64,000 bases of DNA, from assembly GCF_000428765.1 (NCBI RefSeq), contig NZ_AUAO01000003.1, positions 186,001 through 250,000 of the forward strand. Reading direction: 5' to 3'. Below the pieces are notes generated by a model. The model was not told the origin of the DNA. It did not search any database and worked only from the letters and a program-made list of their open reading frames with translations. Of this stretch, positions 37,969 through 47,865 are shown piece by piece (the stretch's first letter is position 1; every line of letters starts with the position of its first letter). Origin of the DNA: Brevundimonas aveniformis DSM 17977. GTDB taxonomy: Bacteria; Pseudomonadota; Alphaproteobacteria; Caulobacterales; Caulobacteraceae. Both the position numbers and the translations under genes were made by a program.

Positions 37969-38963
37969 GCCGCGGCGCGCCGTTGAGACATGTCGCCAGC
38001 CAGACGGATCGCAGCGATCAGGCTATCAGGTCGGGCGATCCCTTTTCCGGCGATATCAAAGCCGACGCCGTGATCCGGCGAGGTGCGGATGATGGGCAAG
38101 CCGAGCGTGGCATTTACGCCGCCCCAGAAATCGAGGGTCTTCACCGGGATCAGTCCCTGGTCGTGATAGAGGCAGATCGCCGCATCGTAGCGGGAGCGGG
38201 CCTCCGCGTGAAACATCGTGTCCGGCGGCAAGGGGTCGGTGATCTGGATTCCCTCAGCTCGGAGCCGCTCGGCGGCCGGAACAAGAATGTTGCGTTCTTC
38301 AAGCCCGATCGCACCCCCTTCGCCCGCATGGGGGTTAAGCCCGGCCAGGGCAAGCCTGGGGGTGTCGATACCCAGATCACGCCTGACGGCTTCGTGGGTG
38401 ACGCGCGCTGTTCGCATGACCCGCTCCACAGTCACCAGTTCGGCCACCTCGTTGAGGGGCACATGAATCGTCACCAGCGACACCCTCAGATCCAGCGCCG
38501 TCAGCATCATCACCGGGCCGCGCGCGGATTCAAAGGGCACAGCCTGGGTTAGGTCGGCGATGAATTCGGTATGCCCAGGAAACCGGAATCCGGCCTGATA
38601 AAGCGGGGCCTTGGCGATTGGACAGGTCACAATGCCGCCTGCCTGGCCGCGCACCGACAGATCAACGGCCTCGGCAATCCAGCCTATGACGGCATCTGCG
38701 TTCTCGGGAGAGGCCCGCCCCGGTGTCGGGCGAACGCGGCAAGGGCGGTCAAGTACCGGGATCGCCGCCGAGAAGACATCGAGGGTCTGGTCGGGGGTGT
38801 CGATCACCTGGACTCGAACCTCCTGCTCCGAGAGCAGGCCGGCATCTCCCACCACGAAGAACGCAGGGTCGCCTTGACCTGACGTTTGCCAGGCCTTGGC
38901 GATGATCTCCGGGCCGATCCCTGCCGGGTCGCCCAGGCTGAGGGCGAGCGGGATCGCTGTCAT
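37965..38963 (-). CDS. pdxA: 4-hydroxythreonine-4-phosphate dehydrogenase
   Basis: 332 residues. A step in vitamin B6 synthesis. Family motifs are SLGDPAGIGPEI at the N-terminus, GHTEFIADL, LNPHAGEGG (metal-binding His) and YHDQGLIPVKTL. The surA-pdxA-rsmA order is as in E. coli. Confidence 0.97.
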   Translation of the reverse strand: MTAIPLALSLGDPAGIGPEIIAKAWQTSGQGDPAFFVVGDAGLLSEQEVRVQVIDTPDQTLDVFSAAIPVLDRPCRVRPTPGRASPENADAVIGWIAEAVDLSVRGQAGGIVTCPIAKAPLYQAGFRFPGHTEFIADLTQAVPFESARGPVMMLTALDLRVSLVTIHVPLNEVAELVTVERVMRTARVTHEAVRRDLGIDTPRLALAGLNPHAGEGGAIGLEERNILVPAAERLRAEGIQITDPLPPDTMFHAEARSRYDAAICLYHDQGLIPVKTLDFWGGVNATLGLPIIRTSPDHGVGFDIAGKGIARPDSLIAAIRLAGDMSQRRAAA

Positions 38964-38967
38964 CGCA

Positions 38968-40281
38968 CTAGGTGTCGGAGTTGGGCGCTTCGATCGTCGC
39001 CGCGTTGCGCAGATCGCGTATGTAACGCCGTGCCAGCATGTTCAACTGCTGACTGCCGAGTTCCCGCTCGATGTCCTCGCGCGAAGGGATCTGGTCACTG
39101 GCGCTGCGCCGTCCACACATCGCGACCAGATGAAGGCCCTGCTCGGACCGTTGAGGGGTGCTGACAGAGCCCACAGCGGCCGAGCGCGCGATCTCCTGAA
39201 ACGGAGAGGTCAGATCGGCGACGTTCGCTTCACCCAATTCGGACCCGACGACGCCCGGTGTCTGATTGGCACGCGACACGATGTTGTCGCAGGTCAGGCC
39301 GCTATCACGAAGGCGGTTCAGCGTCGCCGTCGCCTCGGCCACCTGGGCCTCCGAGGCTCCTGGTGCTAGACGGATGCCGGCTTGGCGAAGGCTGGCCATC
39401 GTCGAAACCGATCCGGTACGCTCATCGCGAACCAGGACAATGTAGACACCACCATCCACCGGGATCGGGTTTGAGAGCTGGCCTGGGTTCATCTGATCGA
39501 GCGCGGCCTGGACCTGGGCGGGGGACTCTCCCTCGATGACCCAACCGGCATCGCCTCCGGCGGCGGCGGACGGCGCTGAGGAGAACTGCTGCGCTACGGC
39601 GGGGAAGGGGGCCCCCTGGAGGAGCTGCTGAACCAGATGCCGCGCACCGTTCATCGCGACATCCATGCCGCCCACCGTTGCAGCGTCGATGTAGATTTCG
39701 CCGAGAAGCCACTGCGGCCGGCTGGCGGCATCCTCAATGCGTTCCAGCACGGCATTGATCTGATCGGAGCCGACCCGGGCGCGATCCCGATAGCGACCAC
39801 CTACCAACATGCCCCATCCCATGTCGACGCGGACTTTTTCACGAAAGCTACTCGGCTGAATTCCGAATTGCTGCATAGCGGCCAGCATCTGTGCTGCGGA
39901 TGAACCACTACCTTGCGCCATGCTTTCGATCTCGGAGTCGATCATGGCGTCGGTAATCTCGACTTCGTAACGTTCCAGTTCCTGTGACTGGAGCTGTTGA
40001 TCGACCAGCGCCCGCAGGGCTTGTTGCTGGATTGCCGGCAGGTTTTCCGGCGTGGCCTGAATCTGGGACGTGAAGATCAGAAACAGCATACGTTGCCGAA
40101 GATCGTAGCTGGTGATGAGGTCATCGTTGACCGTGACCGCGACGCCTTCAGAGAGGGTGAACTGAGGCGCGGGGGTCGCACCGGCTTGCGCTTGCCCAGG
40201 TTGCGTCGCAGCTTGCGCAAGAACGGGTTGTGACATGGACAGCGCAAGGGCGACTGCGCCTGCAGAGAGCATCCAACGCAT
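38968..40281 (-). CDS. surA: SurA-like periplasmic peptidyl-prolyl isomerase/chaperone
   Basis: 437 residues with a signal peptide ending VLAQA, a SurA N-terminal domain (VTVNDDLITSYDLRQRM) and one clear parvulin domain (about residues 200-310: WLLGEIYID..., GGDAGWV, GVYIVLVRDERTG). It escorts outer-membrane proteins such as LptD, whose gene lies directly upstream. I chose ATG 40281 because it yields a proper signal sequence; the longer frame (ATG 40353) adds 24 residues ahead of it. Confidence 0.9.
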   Translation of the reverse strand: MRWMLSAGAVALALSMSQPVLAQAATQPGQAQAGATPAPQFTLSEGVAVTVNDDLITSYDLRQRMLFLIFTSQIQATPENLPAIQQQALRALVDQQLQSQELERYEVEITDAMIDSEIESMAQGSGSSAAQMLAAMQQFGIQPSSFREKVRVDMGWGMLVGGRYRDRARVGSDQINAVLERIEDAASRPQWLLGEIYIDAATVGGMDVAMNGARHLVQQLLQGAPFPAVAQQFSSAPSAAAGGDAGWVIEGESPAQVQAALDQMNPGQLSNPIPVDGGVYIVLVRDERTGSVSTMASLRQAGIRLAPGASEAQVAEATATLNRLRDSGLTCDNIVSRANQTPGVVGSELGEANVADLTSPFQEIARSAAVGSVSTPQRSEQGLHLVAMCGRRSASDQIPSREDIERELGSQQLNMLARRYIRDLRNAATIEAPNSDT

Positions 40282-40362
40282 TGGGGAGGTTATTCCTTTT
40301 CCGACAAGCGGGGTGAACACGGATTGAGCCGTCGGACGGCGTTCGAACAACATGAGCGCCTC

Positions 40363-42810
40363 TTACCTTGAACCGCCCAATGTGGCGAGGATTAGGCGTA
40401 CGGAAACGCCTTCAGACGATCGGACGCCGCGGCCTGCGAACAGGTCTTCATTGCGCTCGTAGAGAATTTCTAGGCGCAGGCACTCATCTTCGTAAAGTAG
40501 GCCTATCTCCGACCGCCTCCAGAGCTCCTGGCTAAGGTCGCGCGTAGCATTGAAGGTGACGCCCCAGTCACCAACGACGAAGACCTGTCCAGAAACCTGG
40601 ATGTTCTCATAGTTGGCGTTCCCCAGAGGTGAGGGGTCCGACTGATCCGAAATGTAGCGCACGGAGACATAGTCAGATTGCCTGAAGCTGGCACTCATTC
40701 CGACTTCAGCCTGACGCAGGTTCAGATTGTCATCGAGCCTGGCCCGCGCCCAGCCTGATACGCCCGGCAGGGGCTGGGCCGTTGCGGCCACCACCCAGTC
40801 TGAGGACGTTTCAGAAATCCCTGTGGGATCGTAGAGCGTTCCTGGAGGCGCGCCCGTTACCTGCCGACGGTAGCCCGTTTCTTCCTCTGCCCTGAACATG
40901 CGACCGAGAAACAGGCTGGCATTGCGGCCATCAGCCCATTCGGCCGCGAAACGCATGCCCAAGCTGGCGCGCAGCCCACCTTCATAGAGGTCGTAGCCTG
41001 GAAACTTGTTGTCCTGGAACAGGGTCGTTTGGTCCAGCTCGACGATCTGGCTGTCCTCGTTGGGAATGCGAGGGTCGATGTCCGCTTCGGGAGAGATCGC
41101 GATTTGCGCCATGGGCTCGATGATGACCGAGCCGCCGGCAAACCGTCGGATAAGCGGGTAACGCAGGTCCAGACCGAGCGTTGCGTTGAAGCGGGAAATT
41201 TCAACGGCGTCCGTTGGCCCGGTCGGCAGATCGTCGACGGTGTAGAAATCAGCTCTAGAGCTCATGAACGGCTCGATCCGCAGGCCGAAATCAGTCGTAA
41301 TGATCCGTCGCCAGTCTGCCTCGAAGGAGGCGCGGCCGCTGTCGACGCCTGGAAGGCCCGCCGTAGGTCCGGGCGGTGGCAGGTAGGTCGGAGAAATGAC
41401 CGGAGATCCGACGTAGTCTTCGCGGAACAGGGCAACGGCAGACCCGCGAAGCCTCAGGCGGCCACCCAAAATTGAACTTTCCGGTTCCCAGCGGAAGTCG
41501 ATCATGGGTCCGACGATCGGCAAGGTATCGTCATTCTCGAAGATCAGGCCGCGTGCGTCACCGGCGTTATAGGTGACGGTATCAATGCCGATCACGCGGA
41601 GCGATTGGAACGCGAGAATCGCTGCGGAGAAATACGACCGATCCGTCTGTCTTTCGACGTAGATCTGGTTGATCAGCCGGCGATCGTCCGCCCGGAACAG
41701 GCCGCGATCCTGGAAGACCTCTTCAATGTCGTAGCGGTCGAACAGGGTCGGATCGGTTGCATGTTCGACCGTGAAACCCCAGCGCCAGTCCTGATTGATG
41801 TCGAAGGTCCCGCTGCCCAAGACATAGCCACGAGATTCGGCGCGACCGTAGCGGGTGTTGTCGAAGTCGACCCCCGGTCCGGTATCGACGTCGACATTCC
41901 CAAAGAGCCGTTCATGGGTGTAGCCGCCACGGATACGGGCCTCGCCCGAATAGAAGCGACGCCGCCAATCCAGATTCAGGAGTGGATTCACCGAGCTGTT
42001 AATCTGGGGGCTGACGATGACATCCTGATGCGGCGAGATCACCCACAGATAGGGCTGCTCATAGGAGAATCCTCGGCCATTTGAACTGGAAACGGTCGGG
42101 ATCAGCAGACCGGATTGGCGTTCGGCGGTCGGGTCGGGATGCCAAAAAATCGGCGAGTAGAAGATCGGCACGCCGGCCACGCGGATGACCGCGTTCCGGT
42201 AGAAGACGATCGCGTTGTCCTGGTCTTGGACGACTGTGTCGGCCTGGATCGACCAGGTGGGCTCGGACGGATCGCCTTCGGAATCGCAGATATCGCAAGG
42301 CGTGAAGATGGCGTTGTGTAGCTCGTTCACGGTTTCGGAACGCCGCACCGCCGTCGCGGAGGAAATCTTGATGTTGTTTTCGAGCCGGGCCGAGAAGCCA
42401 GTCGCGTATCCGGCGCGAAGCTCGTCATCAAGCTCGAGGGTGTCGGCGTACTGGACGGTGCCATCGGGATTGATCAGCTGAGCGTTACCGGTCGCGGACA
42501 GCAATCCGGTTTGCATGATGTAGTTGACCTGATCCGCGCGGATCAGCCGGCCTTGATAGCGGGCCTCTACGGCACCGATGGCAACGATCTCGTCGGTATC
42601 CTGATTGTGGGCAATCGAGTTGGCCTCGATGAACAGACCCTCGGCGGACAAGCCGTCTGGCCCGACCGTTTCGGCAATCTGACGATCAGGGGCGGGGGCC
42701 TCCTGAGCCAGGGTAGGCGCGGCCAGCAGACTAAAGACCGCTGCGCTGATTCCAGCGAGCAGCCCGGCCCGGAGCCTTGGACCAACGGTGTTGGCGTCAG
42801 AACTGCGCAT
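40363..42810 (-). CDS. lptD: LPS-assembly protein LptD
   Basis: 815 residues: a signal peptide ending TLAQ, an OstA-type N-domain (ANSIAHNQDTDEIVAIGAVEARYQG) and a large C-terminal beta-barrel that inserts LPS in the outer leaflet. Cysteines occur as CDIC near residue 190 and in EDECLRL near the C-terminus, consistent with interdomain disulfides. I chose ATG 42810 because the 44-residue extension from 42942 would overlap lptG and is not hydrophobic. Confidence 0.95.
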   Translation of the reverse strand: MRSSDANTVGPRLRAGLLAGISAAVFSLLAAPTLAQEAPAPDRQIAETVGPDGLSAEGLFIEANSIAHNQDTDEIVAIGAVEARYQGRLIRADQVNYIMQTGLLSATGNAQLINPDGTVQYADTLELDDELRAGYATGFSARLENNIKISSATAVRRSETVNELHNAIFTPCDICDSEGDPSEPTWSIQADTVVQDQDNAIVFYRNAVIRVAGVPIFYSPIFWHPDPTAERQSGLLIPTVSSSNGRGFSYEQPYLWVISPHQDVIVSPQINSSVNPLLNLDWRRRFYSGEARIRGGYTHERLFGNVDVDTGPGVDFDNTRYGRAESRGYVLGSGTFDINQDWRWGFTVEHATDPTLFDRYDIEEVFQDRGLFRADDRRLINQIYVERQTDRSYFSAAILAFQSLRVIGIDTVTYNAGDARGLIFENDDTLPIVGPMIDFRWEPESSILGGRLRLRGSAVALFREDYVGSPVISPTYLPPPGPTAGLPGVDSGRASFEADWRRIITTDFGLRIEPFMSSRADFYTVDDLPTGPTDAVEISRFNATLGLDLRYPLIRRFAGGSVIIEPMAQIAISPEADIDPRIPNEDSQIVELDQTTLFQDNKFPGYDLYEGGLRASLGMRFAAEWADGRNASLFLGRMFRAEEETGYRRQVTGAPPGTLYDPTGISETSSDWVVAATAQPLPGVSGWARARLDDNLNLRQAEVGMSASFRQSDYVSVRYISDQSDPSPLGNANYENIQVSGQVFVVGDWGVTFNATRDLSQELWRRSEIGLLYEDECLRLEILYERNEDLFAGRGVRSSEGVSVRLILATLGGSR

Positions 42811-42838
42811 GGCGTCCCAAAATAATCCTGTCCCCGGG

Positions 42839-43987
42839 TTAGCCGTCTTCGGTGTAGCAGAGCAAGGTGAAGGCTGACAGGACGACCAGCAAGGGGGGAA
42901 TCCAGGCTGCGGCACTTGGTGGGAGCACCTCGGACTCGCCAAGGGCTCGCATCAGAGCGCTAAGGAAATAGAAGACAAAGCCAAGCCCGATAGCCGAGAC
43001 GACCATGAAGGGCATGTCGCCCAGGCGCATCAGCCGCAAAGAGAAGGCCGCCGCCAGAATGGACATGGCAGCGAACATCAACGGTGTCGCCAGCAACTCC
43101 TGAAGCCGTAAGCGGTACTGGGTCGCCGAAAAGCCCGCAGCCTCGATGGTGGATATCAGACTGGGCAGACGCCAGAAGGGCGTGCTTCGCGGCTGGGCAA
43201 AACCTTCAAATGCCTTGTCCGGCGTCAGGTTGGATCGGATCGACAGGGTCGCATAGCTGACCGCCTGTTCGCCGGCTGCTGCCTCGCGGGCATTCGTCAG
43301 TTCCCAGGCACCAGGGACCAGCCGGGCTGATTCCGCCTCGATGCGGCGTTCGAAGTCGCGCCGACCGTCCGCTCCCGTGGTGTAGATGAACATCGAGACA
43401 CCGAGCAGTTCCGATGTCTCGGCGTTTCGCTCCTGCGCGCGAACCACGACCTGATTTCGACCGTCACCCTGGCGAACCCAAACCACTGAGGTTTCCGGGG
43501 CCAACCCTTCGCGTGTTTGCAGCAAGGCGTTCGAGCGCGCCTGGTATTGACCATCGAGCCAGGATGCCACGGGGTTGAGGACCGTGATCGTAATCACACC
43601 TACGACCAGGGCGGCACCGGCAGCCGGGAAAATGAAGCGCCAGGCGGAAACGCCCGCCGCGCGCATGGCGACCAGCTCGCTCCGGCGGTTCAGGCCAACA
43701 AAGGCCGCCAGCGTTCCGAACAGGAACACAAATGGCAGCAGCTGCAGGATGACGGAGGGAGACTTCATCAACATCAGCCCGGCAAGGCCGAAGACCGAGA
43801 CATCGACCCGACCGCCGATGTCCCGGGAGATTTCCACGAAGTCGATCAGCATGATCACCGCGGAGATGATCGCCAAGGCACCGACAACCGAACGCAAGGT
43901 ACGCAACAGGACATAGCGTTCGATACTGGTTAGTCGACCCTGCCAGCTAGGCATGCCTCCGGGAAGCCGTGCGCCTCTGCGTCTCAT
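42839..43987 (-). CDS. lptG: LPS export ABC transporter permease LptG
   Basis: 382 residues. N-terminal ERYVLLRTLRSVVGALAII and a transmembrane-periplasmic beta-jellyroll-transmembrane arrangement are typical. It partners LptF and LptB to lift LPS from the inner membrane. Its ATG overlaps the lptF stop (ATGA). A start 11 codons further in (43954) is an alternative. Confidence 0.95.
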   Translation of the reverse strand: MRRRGARLPGGMPSWQGRLTSIERYVLLRTLRSVVGALAIISAVIMLIDFVEISRDIGGRVDVSVFGLAGLMLMKSPSVILQLLPFVFLFGTLAAFVGLNRRSELVAMRAAGVSAWRFIFPAAGAALVVGVITITVLNPVASWLDGQYQARSNALLQTREGLAPETSVVWVRQGDGRNQVVVRAQERNAETSELLGVSMFIYTTGADGRRDFERRIEAESARLVPGAWELTNAREAAAGEQAVSYATLSIRSNLTPDKAFEGFAQPRSTPFWRLPSLISTIEAAGFSATQYRLRLQELLATPLMFAAMSILAAAFSLRLMRLGDMPFMVVSAIGLGFVFYFLSALMRALGESEVLPPSAAAWIPPLLVVLSAFTLLCYTEDG

Positions 43988-45120
43988 GCCTGCAGCCCTC
44001 CGAGGAGGCGCCTGCGACCCGCGCCGATCTCAACAAAGCGTCGAATTCTTTGTTTGAACATGGGCTTGAGCGCGAGCCACATGAGGCCCAGGGGTAATAG
44101 ATACTGTAGAATATTGAGCCACCCGCTTGAGCCGCAGGCCGACACAGCGGCGAAACCCAGAAGCCGCACTGAGATTGCCACAGCCACGGCGATAGCAATC
44201 CGCCGGGAATAGCCGGTGCGGCTGAAGCTCCCGCCCAGCACGGCGGAAATCGCGACAGCCATGAAGGCCAAAACGTAGAGGGGCCCGGCCAATCGCGCAT
44301 GGGCCTCGGCCAACAGCTTCAGCCGGTTGCCTGTTTCCCATTCATTGGACGGGTTGGGGAACAGAAGGTCGGACAGCCAGCGGTCTGATTCCTTGTAGTG
44401 CAGCGTACCGGTCGAAATCGCATAGCCCCCCAATTCCACGACATAGTCATCGAAGGACAGGTAGTTGAGCACGCCAGCCTGCGAGAACTCTGACGACGAC
44501 CCGTTCGACAGGATGATCACCGGTCGTCCATCGAGATTGGTAATCCGGCCTTCCTCCGCGTCATACAGGGTGGCACCGTCAGGACGTTCGATGTGGATGA
44601 AGAGGTTCTTCAGCAGGCCGTTCTGGTCCACGCGCTGGGCGTAGACGGTCAGGCCCGGAGCGCCTTCCACAAACTCGCCCTCGCGCACGAGGATCGCGGC
44701 CAGATCTGCCCTTACGGCGTGAAGTTCGCGTCGCATTTCTTGCATGGCGAGTGGCTGAAGGAACAGGTTTGAAGCCAGGGCGACAAGGGCGATCAAGGTC
44801 GCGAGCCGCATGGCGGAGTCCATGACGCCCCAGCGGCTCATCCCGCCCGCGTAACAGACGACGATCTCGTGGTCGGAATGGAGCCGGTTCAAAGCCATCA
44901 GCGCACCGACAAGCACGCCGATGGGCAGAATCAGGGTGACGACCTGGGGCATGGCCAACGCTGTTACCTTGGCCAGCGTCCAGGCCCCTTGTCCGCGCTC
45001 CACAATCAGATCCAGCTGGCCCAGGCTCTGACCCAGGATGACCACGAGCGTCAGCGCCCCGATCGCACCAATGACTGGGACGGCAAGCTGACGGAAAAGA
45101 TAGCGATCAATGATCTTCAT
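43984..45120 (-). CDS. lptF: LPS export ABC transporter permease LptF
   Basis: 378 residues beginning MKIIDRYLFRQLAVPVIGAI, the typical LptF start. Six transmembrane helices flank a periplasmic jellyroll domain. It partners LptG. ATG 45129 (three codons longer) and 45180 are possible alternative starts; neither has a strong ribosome-binding site. It is divergent from pepA, as in E. coli. Confidence 0.94.
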   Translation of the reverse strand: MKIIDRYLFRQLAVPVIGAIGALTLVVILGQSLGQLDLIVERGQGAWTLAKVTALAMPQVVTLILPIGVLVGALMALNRLHSDHEIVVCYAGGMSRWGVMDSAMRLATLIALVALASNLFLQPLAMQEMRRELHAVRADLAAILVREGEFVEGAPGLTVYAQRVDQNGLLKNLFIHIERPDGATLYDAEEGRITNLDGRPVIILSNGSSSEFSQAGVLNYLSFDDYVVELGGYAISTGTLHYKESDRWLSDLLFPNPSNEWETGNRLKLLAEAHARLAGPLYVLAFMAVAISAVLGGSFSRTGYSRRIAIAVAVAISVRLLGFAAVSACGSSGWLNILQYLLPLGLMWLALKPMFKQRIRRFVEIGAGRRRLLGGLQA

Positions 45121-45239
45121 AGCGGACATTGCGGGCGAGGCCCGCGCGAGGCATTTATCACGCTCGTTGGCGAACACCATGTCCGCCGTGAGATTACGTT
45201 AGCCGTTCGGCGGGCTTACGAACGGACAGGAGTCCTCAG

Positions 45240-46709
45240 ATGAAGATCGAATTCGTCGCCAAGGCCGGCGACGCTGATGCTGTAGCCTTGTTAGTCTTTG
45301 AAGAGTCAAGGCTTTCGTCTGCAGCTCGGGATTTGGACGCGGCCCTCGGCGGGGCTGTGACGCGGGCGTCGAGGCAGGGGAGATTTTCAGGCAAGGCGGG
45401 CCAGACGGCCCTTCTGGGCGGCGCGTCCGACTCGACCCAGCTATGGTTGATCGGTGCCGGAGGCGAATCGGAATTCCGCGATCTCGCGATCGAGTCGGCC
45501 GCTGCCAATGCCTTTAACGCGGCCAGGATGTCAGGGGCCCAGACCCTGGCAATTGAGCTGACACAGCTTTCGGCTGAGGCGGCGGCGCGCGCCGGCTTCG
45601 CGGTTCGACTGGCAGCCTATCGCTTTGACAAGTATCGGACGACCTTGAAGCCGGAGAAGACGGCGTCGATTCAGACAGTGAGAATCGTCTGTGCCGATCC
45701 CAAGGCCGCCAAGGCCGCCGCCAAGAGCTGGGACGCTCTGGCGGATGGCATCATGTTCACCCGCGACCTGGTCTCGGAACCCGCCAACGTCCTGTATCCC
45801 CAATCCTTCGTGGAGCGGTGCAAGGCACTGAAATCCATCGGCCTGGACGTCGAAGTCCTGGGCGAGAAGGAAATGGAAAAGCTGGGTATGGGCAGCCTGC
45901 TCGGCGTCGGTCAGGGCAGTGCGCGCGAAAGCCAGTTACTGGTCATGCGCTGGAATGGTGGTGCCAAGTCAGAACCCCCCATTGCGTTTGTAGGAAAGGG
46001 CGTGTGCTTCGATACCGGCGGCATCTCCATCAAACCTGCCGAAGGCATGGAGGAGATGAAGTGGGACATGGGCGGCGGCGGCGCGGTCGCCGGCCTGATG
46101 CACGCGCTGGCTGGACGAAAGGCCAAGGTCAATGCCGTCGGCGTGATCGGCCTGGTCGAAAACATGCCGGACGGAAACGCTCAAAGACCTGGTGATGTCG
46201 TCAAGTCGATGTCGGGCCAGACCATCGAAGTCATCAATACCGACGCTGAAGGCCGTCTCGTTCTGGCTGATGCGCTTTGGTACACGCAGGATCGCTTCAA
46301 GCCCAAATTCATGATCGATCTGGCGACCCTCACCGGAGCCATGATCGTGTCGCTGGGCCTCGAATATGCCGGTGTCTTCTCGAATGATGACAAGCTGGCC
46401 GACAACATTCTGGCTGCAGGACCGCCGACGGGAGAGAACGTATGGCGGATGCCGTTGCCGGAGGCTTACGAGCGCCACATCGACAGCCCGATCGCTGACG
46501 TGAAGAACATGGGCAACGGTCGCTCCGGTGGATCGATCACCGCAGCCCTTTTCCTTCAGCGGTTCGTCAACAAGACGCCGTGGGCCCACATCGACATCGC
46601 GCCGACCGCCTGGACCAAGGATTCGAAGATCGAGACGGTCCCGAACGGAGCCACCGGCTATGGGGTGCGCCTGCTAAACCAGATGGTCCAGGACCGATAC
46701 GAAGGCTGA
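45240..46709 (+). CDS. pepA: Leucyl aminopeptidase (M17)
   Basis: 489-residue M17 metallo-exopeptidase, a cytoplasmic hexamer. The catalytic domain shows VGKGVCFDTGGISIKP, KWDMGGGGAV and the signature NTDAEGRLVLAD. An ACAGGAG ribosome-binding site sits just before ATG. PepA next to holC and divergent lptFG is a widespread gene order. Confidence 0.97.
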   Translation: MKIEFVAKAGDADAVALLVFEESRLSSAARDLDAALGGAVTRASRQGRFSGKAGQTALLGGASDSTQLWLIGAGGESEFRDLAIESAAANAFNAARMSGAQTLAIELTQLSAEAAARAGFAVRLAAYRFDKYRTTLKPEKTASIQTVRIVCADPKAAKAAAKSWDALADGIMFTRDLVSEPANVLYPQSFVERCKALKSIGLDVEVLGEKEMEKLGMGSLLGVGQGSARESQLLVMRWNGGAKSEPPIAFVGKGVCFDTGGISIKPAEGMEEMKWDMGGGGAVAGLMHALAGRKAKVNAVGVIGLVENMPDGNAQRPGDVVKSMSGQTIEVINTDAEGRLVLADALWYTQDRFKPKFMIDLATLTGAMIVSLGLEYAGVFSNDDKLADNILAAGPPTGENVWRMPLPEAYERHIDSPIADVKNMGNGRSGGSITAALFLQRFVNKTPWAHIDIAPTAWTKDSKIETVPNGATGYGVRLLNQMVQDRYEG

Positions 46710-46714
46710 TCTTC

Positions 46715-46752
46715 AGAAAAGAAGCGCCGGGCTCCCGCTAAGGGCCCGGCGC
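46715..46752 (-). terminator. Terminator between pepA and exported protein paralog B
   Basis: 9-bp stem GCGCCGGGC/GCCCGGCGC (46724-46732 with 46744-46752). On the minus strand it is followed by TTCTTTTC, so it mainly serves the minus-strand gene and possibly both. Confidence 0.7.
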
Positions 46753-46777
46753 ACTTGGTCAAGTCGTGGAAAGGGGC

Positions 46778-47269
46778 CTAGTGGTCGCCGCCGCCCATGG
46801 ATTCGGACCCGGTCGTGATCTCCGAGATGTACAGGCCAGCGGGGGCCGTCGTCGCGTCGCCATAGACGCCGACCCAGATGTCGTACTGGCCGGACATCGG
46901 TGAAGCAAAGACAACCGCAGGGTTCAGTCCGTCGCTGTCGTCGTTGCAGTGCCAGGACCCGTCGGCGGCATTGACCACCAGGGTGGTGTCCTCATCGGAT
47001 ACTGCCGAGATGATCAGCGGGAAGTCGGTGCCGGCTTCATAGTTGACCCGGAAGTCTGGCTCATTGGCGATGAATCCGACGCACTGGCCGCCAAGGCCCG
47101 AGGCATCGATGCTGCCGCCGGCGATCATGGGGATGACGGCCGGATCTGGGACGTAGCCCGTCACCAGGTTGAGATGGCCAAAGGTCGGGTCGAGGTTGTA
47201 GTCCTGAGCCATGGCGGGGCCTGCCAGCAGGGCGATTGCGGCAATGGTAGCGCTAAGACGAGCGATCAT
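46778..47269 (-). CDS. Small exported beta-rich protein, paralog B
   Basis: 163 residues with a signal peptide ending AMAQ. It aligns along its length with the protein at 19081-19548: GYVPDP, GGSIDAS, a Cys followed by GFIANEPDFRVNY, TTLVVNAADGSWHCNDD, GLNP and SGQYDIWVGVYG. The C-terminus adds a Gly/Ser tail ending in GGGDH. I chose ATG 47269 because GGAGA is positioned 8 bases ahead. It is likely periplasmic or secreted with unknown function. Confidence 0.8.
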   Translation of the reverse strand: MIARLSATIAAIALLAGPAMAQDYNLDPTFGHLNLVTGYVPDPAVIPMIAGGSIDASGLGGQCVGFIANEPDFRVNYEAGTDFPLIISAVSDEDTTLVVNAADGSWHCNDDSDGLNPAVVFASPMSGQYDIWVGVYGDATTAPAGLYISEITTGSESMGGGDH

Positions 47270-47400
47270 TGATGAAGTCTCCAAAGACGGTGTGAAACGG
47301 CGTCAGCGTGGAGTCGCCTCTTGCGGCTCCCCAGTGGCTTGCGCAGGATGCACACGATACGCGGCCCGTAAACTGATGATATCTGGCGCAAGGAGAGATT

Positions 47401-47865
47401 GTGAGCGACGCGGCGGTTGAAGCCTGGTTCTACCATCTGGAACAGTCCAGTCTTGATCAAGCCCTGCCGGGGTTGCTCGAAAAGACCCTGGCGCGCGGCT
47501 GGCGGGCGTTGGTGCGGGTCCGAGATCCGGGGCTGTTGGCGGCTCTTGATGAAAGGCTGTGGACCTGGCGTGCCGAATCCTTCCTGCCTCACGGAACGGA
47601 CCGGGCGGACCACGCTGCGGACCAGCCGATCCTGCTGACGCAGGAGGCAGAGGCAAATCCCAATGGTGCTCAGGTGCTGTTCATCGTTGATGGTGCAGAC
47701 CCGGGAGAGATCGAACTGTATGCGCGGTGTCTGATCCTGTTCGACGGGCGCGACGAGGTGGCCCTGACCCAGGCTAGGCAGCAATGGAAGTCTATGAAGG
47801 CGGGCGGCGTCGAAGCCTCCTATTGGCGACAGAACGAGGAGGGGGCATGGTCAAGAGCAGCATAA
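47401..47865 (+). CDS. holC: DNA polymerase III subunit chi
   Basis: 154 residues. It links the clamp loader to SSB. The chi pattern is clear: EAWFYHLEQSSLDQALPGLLEKTLARGWRALVRV and DERLWTWRAESFLPHG. The GTG start at 47401 follows a gagagatt ribosome-binding site. The 3' end overlaps the next small gene by 19 bp. Confidence 0.93.
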   Translation: MSDAAVEAWFYHLEQSSLDQALPGLLEKTLARGWRALVRVRDPGLLAALDERLWTWRAESFLPHGTDRADHAADQPILLTQEAEANPNGAQVLFIVDGADPGEIELYARCLILFDGRDEVALTQARQQWKSMKAGGVEASYWRQNEEGAWSRAA

